The notes under the pieces are model-generated. The model saw only the letters and a program-made list of their open reading frames with translations. It did not search any database and was not told the origin of the DNA. From UBA6019 sp035535055 (GTDB taxonomy: Bacteria; Chloroflexota; Dormibacteria; Dormibacterales; Dormibacteraceae): a stretch of 23,071 nt of DNA. Positions 22,843 to 23,071 of this stretch are shown piece by piece; positions within the stretch are counted from its first letter, which is position 1, and each line of letters begins with the position of its first letter. The position numbers and the translations under genes were made by a program. The DNA lies in contig DATLQT010000102.1 in assembly GCA_035535055.1 (NCBI GenBank), positions 1 through 23,071 of the forward strand, in the 5' to 3' direction.

Positions 22843-23071
22843 GCCGCTCGCAGATCGAGGGCGCCTACGACCACTTCCGGATCGACCGCAAGTCCAACCT
22901 GGTGTCGCCGGCCACCCTCGAGTTTTACGAGCACATGACGCGGCCCTTCTTCGGCTTCCTCCGCGAGGAGGGCTGCCTCGACTTCGCCTCGCTGGACGTC
23001 AACGTCGTGCGGCGCTTCCGGGTCTGGGTCTCGGAGCGGCCGGGCAAGCACGGCCAGCAGCTCTCGCCCAA
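22779..23071 (+). CDS. Tyrosine recombinase/integrase, N-terminal part (cut by window edge)
   Basis: ATG 22779 follows GGAGG (22767-22771) with 7-nt spacing, the best ribosome-binding site in this part of the window. The open frame runs 97 codons to the edge. It encodes YDHFRIDRKSNLVSPATLEF, MTRPFFGFLREEGCLDFASL and VVRRFRVWVSERPGKHGQQL, which matches the SAM-like core-binding domain of tyrosine recombinases (arm or core DNA recognition). The catalytic R-H-R-Y domain must lie beyond 23071. Its place just after tRNA-Pro is the standard arrangement of an integrative element or prophage. The antisense frame at 22833-23051 is a shadow. Confidence 0.75.
   Translation, partial: MAPRMTSLTLVRGSLQASSSGRRSQIEGAYDHFRIDRKSNLVSPATLEFYEHMTRPFFGFLREEGCLDFASLDVNVVRRFRVWVSERPGKHGQQLSP

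Overview
The window is very GC-rich (C or G in most third codon positions), densely packed, and looks like a chromosomal segment of a soil-type Terrabacteria lineage (Actinomycetota, Chloroflexota or Dormibacterota-like; I cannot place it more precisely). Grounds are the codon usage, the many NTGA start/stop overlaps, several promoters whose -10 box sits 5-7 nt before the start codon (leaderless transcripts), and the absence of outer-membrane secretion parts beside the Tad pilus genes.

Left edge (1-1335): the 3' part of a broken alpha/beta hydrolase gene, a small membrane protein and a small unknown ORF. Central pilus and signalling block (1451-10386): a winged-helix regulator without a receiver and a receiver-TadZ/CpaE fusion (+); a tadE-tadG-tadE cluster on the minus strand; then cpaB-tadC-histidine kinase-response regulator (+). 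This is a partial Tad/Flp pilus locus: no TadA ATPase, TadB, Flp pilin or prepilin peptidase is present. Sensory genes sit on both sides, so the kinase, the double-receiver regulator and the receiver on TadZ may form one phosphorylation circuit controlling pilus assembly (inference). A frameshifted second response regulator lies tail-to-tail with the intact one.

Middle (11238-14215): a secreted TasA/CalY-like protein divergent from a MarR-ABC ATPase-ABC permease efflux operon, with a 9-bp inverted repeat in front of marR. Then come a small membrane protein, a YxjG/MetE-like methionine synthase divergent from a DHA2 drug-efflux transporter, two small unknown genes, a GH1 glycosidase divergent from a Mug-type uracil-DNA glycosylase, a second MarR regulator coupled to a beta-propeller lipoprotein, and a fumarylacetoacetate hydrolase-family gene with one frameshift.

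Right edge (22210-23071): the remnant of a GntR/FCD regulator, tRNA-Pro(GGG), and the start of a tyrosine recombinase 135 nt beyond the tRNA. The right edge probably enters an integrative element inserted at the tRNA gene.

Points of most interest: the receiver-TadZ/orphan wHTH arrangement within a two-component pilus locus; two genes whose best start is CTG inside a CTGA overlap; convergent gene pairs sharing a CTAG palindrome as interlocked stops; the tRNA-Pro/integrase junction with a thrice-repeated 9-mer; and four frameshifted genes, at least two explainable by loss of one G in a G run (real decay or consensus error).
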